The notes under the pieces are model-generated. The model saw only the letters and a program-made list of their open reading frames with translations. It did not search any database and was not told the origin of the DNA. From contig RXIC02000125.1 of the NCBI GenBank assembly GCA_003952965.2, positions 1 through 64,000 on the forward strand: 64,000 nt of DNA, in the 5' to 3' direction. Of this stretch, positions 60,100 through 64,000 are shown piece after piece. This stretch comes from Morella rubra (taxonomy: Eukaryota; Streptophyta; Magnoliopsida; Fagales; Myricaceae). The stretch's first letter is position 1. Every line of letters begins with the position of its first letter. Both the position numbers and the translations under genes were made by a program.

Positions 60100-61521
60100 A
60101 TGGAAGCAGAGAATCCACGTAAGAGAGGCCTATGGACTGAAGAGGAGGACCGGATTCTTCTAGACTACATAAGGGTGAACGGAAGAGGAAAGTGAATCAC
60201 ATCTCTAAGGTGACAGGTAATGAATTAGAAAGAAATATTTTGGGAAGAAGGTTCACATTCTAGCTAATATCCTTCAACACGAAGCAGTGGGTGGGGTTTT
60301 TCATGATTGCGTGTTATGTGAATGGTTTTGTAGGCTTAAGAAGGTGCGGGAAGAGCTGCCGGTTAAGATGGCTGAATTATCTGAGCCCCACGGTGAAGCG
60401 CGGCGGTTTCTCGGAGGAAGAAGAAGATCTCATCATTAGACTCCACCATCTCCTTGGAAACAGGTTTCCTCATCATCTCCTTAAATTTTTTTCCTTTCCG
60501 GCTTTCCGTCTATTCCTGTCCGAACTTGGATAAAGTTATTATAGTCTATCTTGTTAGGTAAAGGTATTAGTACCGGCCTTCATCTATTTGTTTGACTGAC
60601 ATTCTAGTAAGATTTTTATTTGTCGCTTCCGTGTTAACAATTTGAGGTATCCCCATTTTCTAGCATATTTCTTATTAGCTCGCTGGCGAGCCGAATGGAT
60701 TGTTTATCAGCCATGACCCTCAATCCTTCCTGGTGTCTCCCGTACATCCAACAAATCGACAGCTCGATCTGTTTTTATTTGTTTATTTATCTTTTACTTG
60801 GGGAGAAAAAGAACGAAATAACTTTAAGCCTTTGAGGAAGAAACCTGCGACTGTTTGGATCGATGCCTACTATGCAGTTCACATTCTGATTTAGATTTAT
60901 TCACATCATTGCGGCTTCAATTATTTCACACTAGTCTAGAATTTGGGTGTGTGAATACAGAGTCAACCGACAAAAACAGAACAAGATCAAGACCAAAAAA
61001 CCAGAACAAGATCAAGACCAAAAAACCAGAACAAAAAGAGAAACAAAATACTGCTTTCAGCAAGGGAGTATATGTTGACACTCATGAGTTTCTGCAGGTG
61101 GTCACTGATTGCAGGGCGAGTGCCAGGTAGAACTGACAACCAAGTTAAGAACCACTGGAACACTCATTTGCGAAAGAAGCTGATCGGCATAAAAAAGAAG
61201 GACACGAAAGTTGTGGGTACCTCCAAAACAGAGTACTCTACTCATGATCAGATGGAAGAGACTCACCCACTCTCCGCTAATTTGCACTCTAAGATTTCTC
61301 ATCTTAGTTTTGATGCCGAAGTGGTGGAAGTCCAGACAGATGAAAACCCTTTTACTGTTGCCGGTGAGGAATCTAATAGAGAAGGACAATGGATCATGAG
61401 CAATCATTTTGCTGAATCGTTGCCTTTGTTTCCGGTTTATCATCCGATTCCCGAAAGTCCAGGCTTCCTAGAGTTTCTAGATATGCATGGTTGCCCCTTT
61501 TCTTCCTCTTCCTTTTATTGA
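60100..61521 (+). pseudogene. R2R3-MYB (WER/GL1-like), MYB-3, frameshift in R2
   Basis: A diverged paralogue of the two upstream MYB genes with the same three-exon layout: 60100-60216, 60334-60463 and 61098-61521. Exon 1 reads [20 protein letters not shown] and then VNGRGK. It then hits TGA because one base is missing relative to the paralogues (AAGTGAATC where they have AAATGGAAT/C) near 60194. Exon 1 is therefore 117 and not 118 bases. Downstream exons are open and well conserved: [19 protein letters not shown], then [13 protein letters not shown] with the bHLH-docking motif, then [20 protein letters not shown] and a C-terminus with [10 protein letters not shown] ending SSSSFY. Strong conservation outside one base suggests recent loss or a sequence error. 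With that base it would encode about 223 residues. Confidence 0.82.
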
Positions 61522-64000
61522 TCAATAGAAAAACGTTCTTGAATCTTCGCCTTCAATCATTCATCTGCATCTCGATCTTAACATATTTATATATTTAGAG
61601 TTCTTTAATTTGCTCCCTTTGGCCTTTCGTAAAACACTTATCTTTCCAGAGATCTGCAAGCAGCATCCACTAGTAAAAAGATCAGCTATGTTGTAGCGCC
61701 ACTCCACTTTTGGCTGCGTAGGATAAGGTTAATGCTATGCAGAATAACGAAAAACAACAAAACCAACAACAGTAAGCAAGACTTCTTCACTCAGTAGGAA
61801 GAGGCCAAGGCCTTGAAATAAGAGAGATTAGTTTTGGCCCACGGCGTCCCCACGCTCGTTGCGCTTCCTATCTTCTCTATATATTGTTCCGCTGTCATTT
61901 TGTCCTCATTTTTGCTATTTAAGGCATCATAAATTTCTTACTCGTGAAAAACCCATTTTGTGCACGAAATTAAAAGGAAAACTATATAGTGATTCGTGAT
62001 CATTAAAATACTAATTCCCGTTCGTCATGGACCTAGCTCGAGTTTTTTTTTTGTTTGGAGACGAAATAATAATATACTATTAAATAATTTTATGTATATT
62101 ACAAGAAAATTATGTTCCAAACAAATTTACAATGATCATTTTTAAAAATGTAAAGAAAAAATTAATGGATTTTATCAATAAAGTTTATTTAAAAAATTTG
62201 GTAGATGGTAAAATGTACATCCATGATAACTCACTTACCCAAGATTAAACTGTCCTTGAGACGAAATAGTAGATTGATTTTCGTGACAAAATAGTGAGAA
62301 GAAGCAGATCAGGAAGAAGAAACATACTTATCGTTAATCATATAACAAAATTATATATCTATCTAATCAGAATTAATCCACATTTCGTAAATGGAAGTAT
62401 AATCAGCTTCCTCGGAATAAGGAGACAATAAATTAATAATTAATCAGTGACGATCTCATAGAAACTGTAATCTGACTTTTCAACCAAAGATAGCGCGCAA
62501 CTCTCAGCGTCCGTTGTCTAAGGGTTTTTTTTTTTTTTGGGAAGCGGATCTAATTTGAACGGATCGATAATGATTAGAATAATGAAGTTGTACTCATGCC
62601 AAACAATAGAAGGATCGTGAGTGTGTCGGTCGGTGATCACTTCAACGAAACAGCAGGCAGCCTTTTTGGTTCAAAAGTGTTAAGGTTGATCTTCGCGAAC
62701 TGGGGAGTTTGTTGGTGGCTGTTATTATTACGTGAGTTTATGGGTGTTCTCGAGTGATATTACTGTCCTGGAAAATTTAATTGGACACGCAGTTGCTTTG
62801 TTGGGATAGAGCAAAGGATCCCAAAAAAACAAAACTATTCAATAGACAAAGTCGTCTCGTTTATGTGTGTGACGATATATATCTATATAATTTGGAAAAG
62901 TGAGCCATTGACCCACAAAGAGATCTGGTGCTGTTTTGGGAGCTTTCCTAAGGGAACAACAATGCCCAAGGCCCAAGGGTTTGTCTCACTTCATAACTTC
63001 ACGTGATCAGTGTCCTTTTTTTACTATGCTAATGCCTAATAGGAACAACGAAGTCATGTCACTCATGCTGTGTGACACTTGACAGCCGAATATATCGAAA
63101 TCTAAGGGGGACCAAAAAAAACAAGGAGTTCTGGTGGGATAGGCCAACGAAAAAAATTTACGGACTTGAAACTTTTTGTTTAGGCAGAATGATGCAGCTT
63201 TGAACTTTTGAAAATCCACACACTTAGAAAGGGTGTTTTCTTTGTTACTCTTGTCTATTGTGGCCAGAATAGTTTAATGGATTATATTATCTATCCATCC
63301 TCTTTGGACTTTGCACTATCCTTCAGGAATGCGGTTTCATTGGTTCTCTTCCATGCTGAACAAGAGAGGAAGGAGAGGGAGGGAGGAAACGAAGAATGTT
63401 CCATCTTTTGAGCAAAACAAATGTTATTCTAAACCCTCTTATAACGAGGTGTTATGGTCACTTTTGTAAGTAATGGCTGAGGCCTAATTATGTATAGCTA
63501 TTTGGGAAATATACTTGTCAGTTATTCAAAAAAATAAAAGTTGTAAATTAAAAGAGGTCTTAAGATACTTTTTACCCATCAATTGTAAGAGCTTCAACAC
63601 ATGACATTCTAAACTACCCCTTAGACATATTACACTCTCTAACTGTAAGTATCAATGTTAGACACTTTACATTCTATTATTTAAAAATAATACACATGAT
63701 AATTTAATGAATTGACAACAATATTCTCAATATATGCAAAATGAGTCAATGGCGTTCTCGTTATTTTCAATTTAAAATTTTGAAATATGGTACAAAATGT
63801 TTAAGATTGATATTTGAATCGTACAATGAGTCAAAGTGGGATAGTTTTGGGTGTGATATATCAAATCCCATATAATTGATAGGTAAAAAATTTATTTACA
63901 CTCTAAAAAAATAAAGTGAAAATATCATTTTGCATGTCAGTCTGCCTCAAGTGAGTAATGTTGAAGTCTCCAATTATAATGTATCAGTAATTTGTGCATG
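61522..64000. other. MYB-3 3' flank and intergenic
   Basis: The first 130 bases align weakly with the 3' flanks of MYB-1 and MYB-2 (ATCATTCATCTGCAT, TTTGGCCTTT). The rest is AT-rich to the end of the window with no gene, RNA or transposon that I can support. Confidence 0.5.

Overview
This window is plant nuclear DNA, from a dicot and probably a woody one. The evidence is GT-AG introns, AT-rich intergenic sequence, many short transposon remnants, and plant-specific families (DUF936, BURP/polygalacturonase beta subunit, NFD6-like, chloroplast alkenal reductase, R2R3-MYB with the bHLH-docking motif). The species cannot be named from the sequence alone.

Left part (1-35 kb). A PRP17/CDC40 spliceosomal WD40 gene (+) starts at 1436. 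Its first ~348 codons are clean. From about 2480 to 6800 the sequence becomes insertion-rich and homopolymer-rich, yet recognisable PRP17 pieces persist, so I read this as a badly polished consensus. Four minus-strand genes follow: a DUF936 gene (8911-11137, four coding exons), an NFD6-like mitochondrial small protein (13102-14862, three exons, the last with only 20 coding bases), a BURP-domain polygalacturonase beta-subunit-like cell-wall protein (19412-21378), and an OB-fold nucleic-acid-binding protein (31975-34210, with an intron in its 5' UTR). About 10.6 kb between the last two holds no gene I can support.

Right part (36-64 kb). An intact chloroplast NADPH alkenal/one oxidoreductase (AOR, +, 36484-39251) is followed by a dynamic region. 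A block of roughly 8-9 kb (end of AOR, a MYB exon fragment, a complete-length WER/GL1-like R2R3-MYB gene) is present twice in tandem: copy A at about 38.9-46.9 kb and copy B at about 48.8-57.8 kb. A third, more diverged MYB lies at 60.1-61.5 kb. Only the middle MYB (56291-57772) reads open throughout. MYB-1 has a 2-base loss after the DNA-binding domain, and MYB-3 a 1-base loss in R2.

The two copies act as mutual empty sites and so date insertions. These include a 370-bp hAT-type MITE in the MYB-1 upstream region, a 981-bp hAT element with a perfect 8-bp target duplication downstream of MYB-1, a second hAT relative with the start of a transposase frame, CACTA-like ends beside both MYB fragments, an LTR-like insertion, and a segment flanked by ~70-bp inverted repeats whose interior is flipped between the copies. 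A promoter block (GACAAAAC, a G-box or G-box-like core, CCAAGGCTGGAAAAA) is kept upstream of all three MYB genes.
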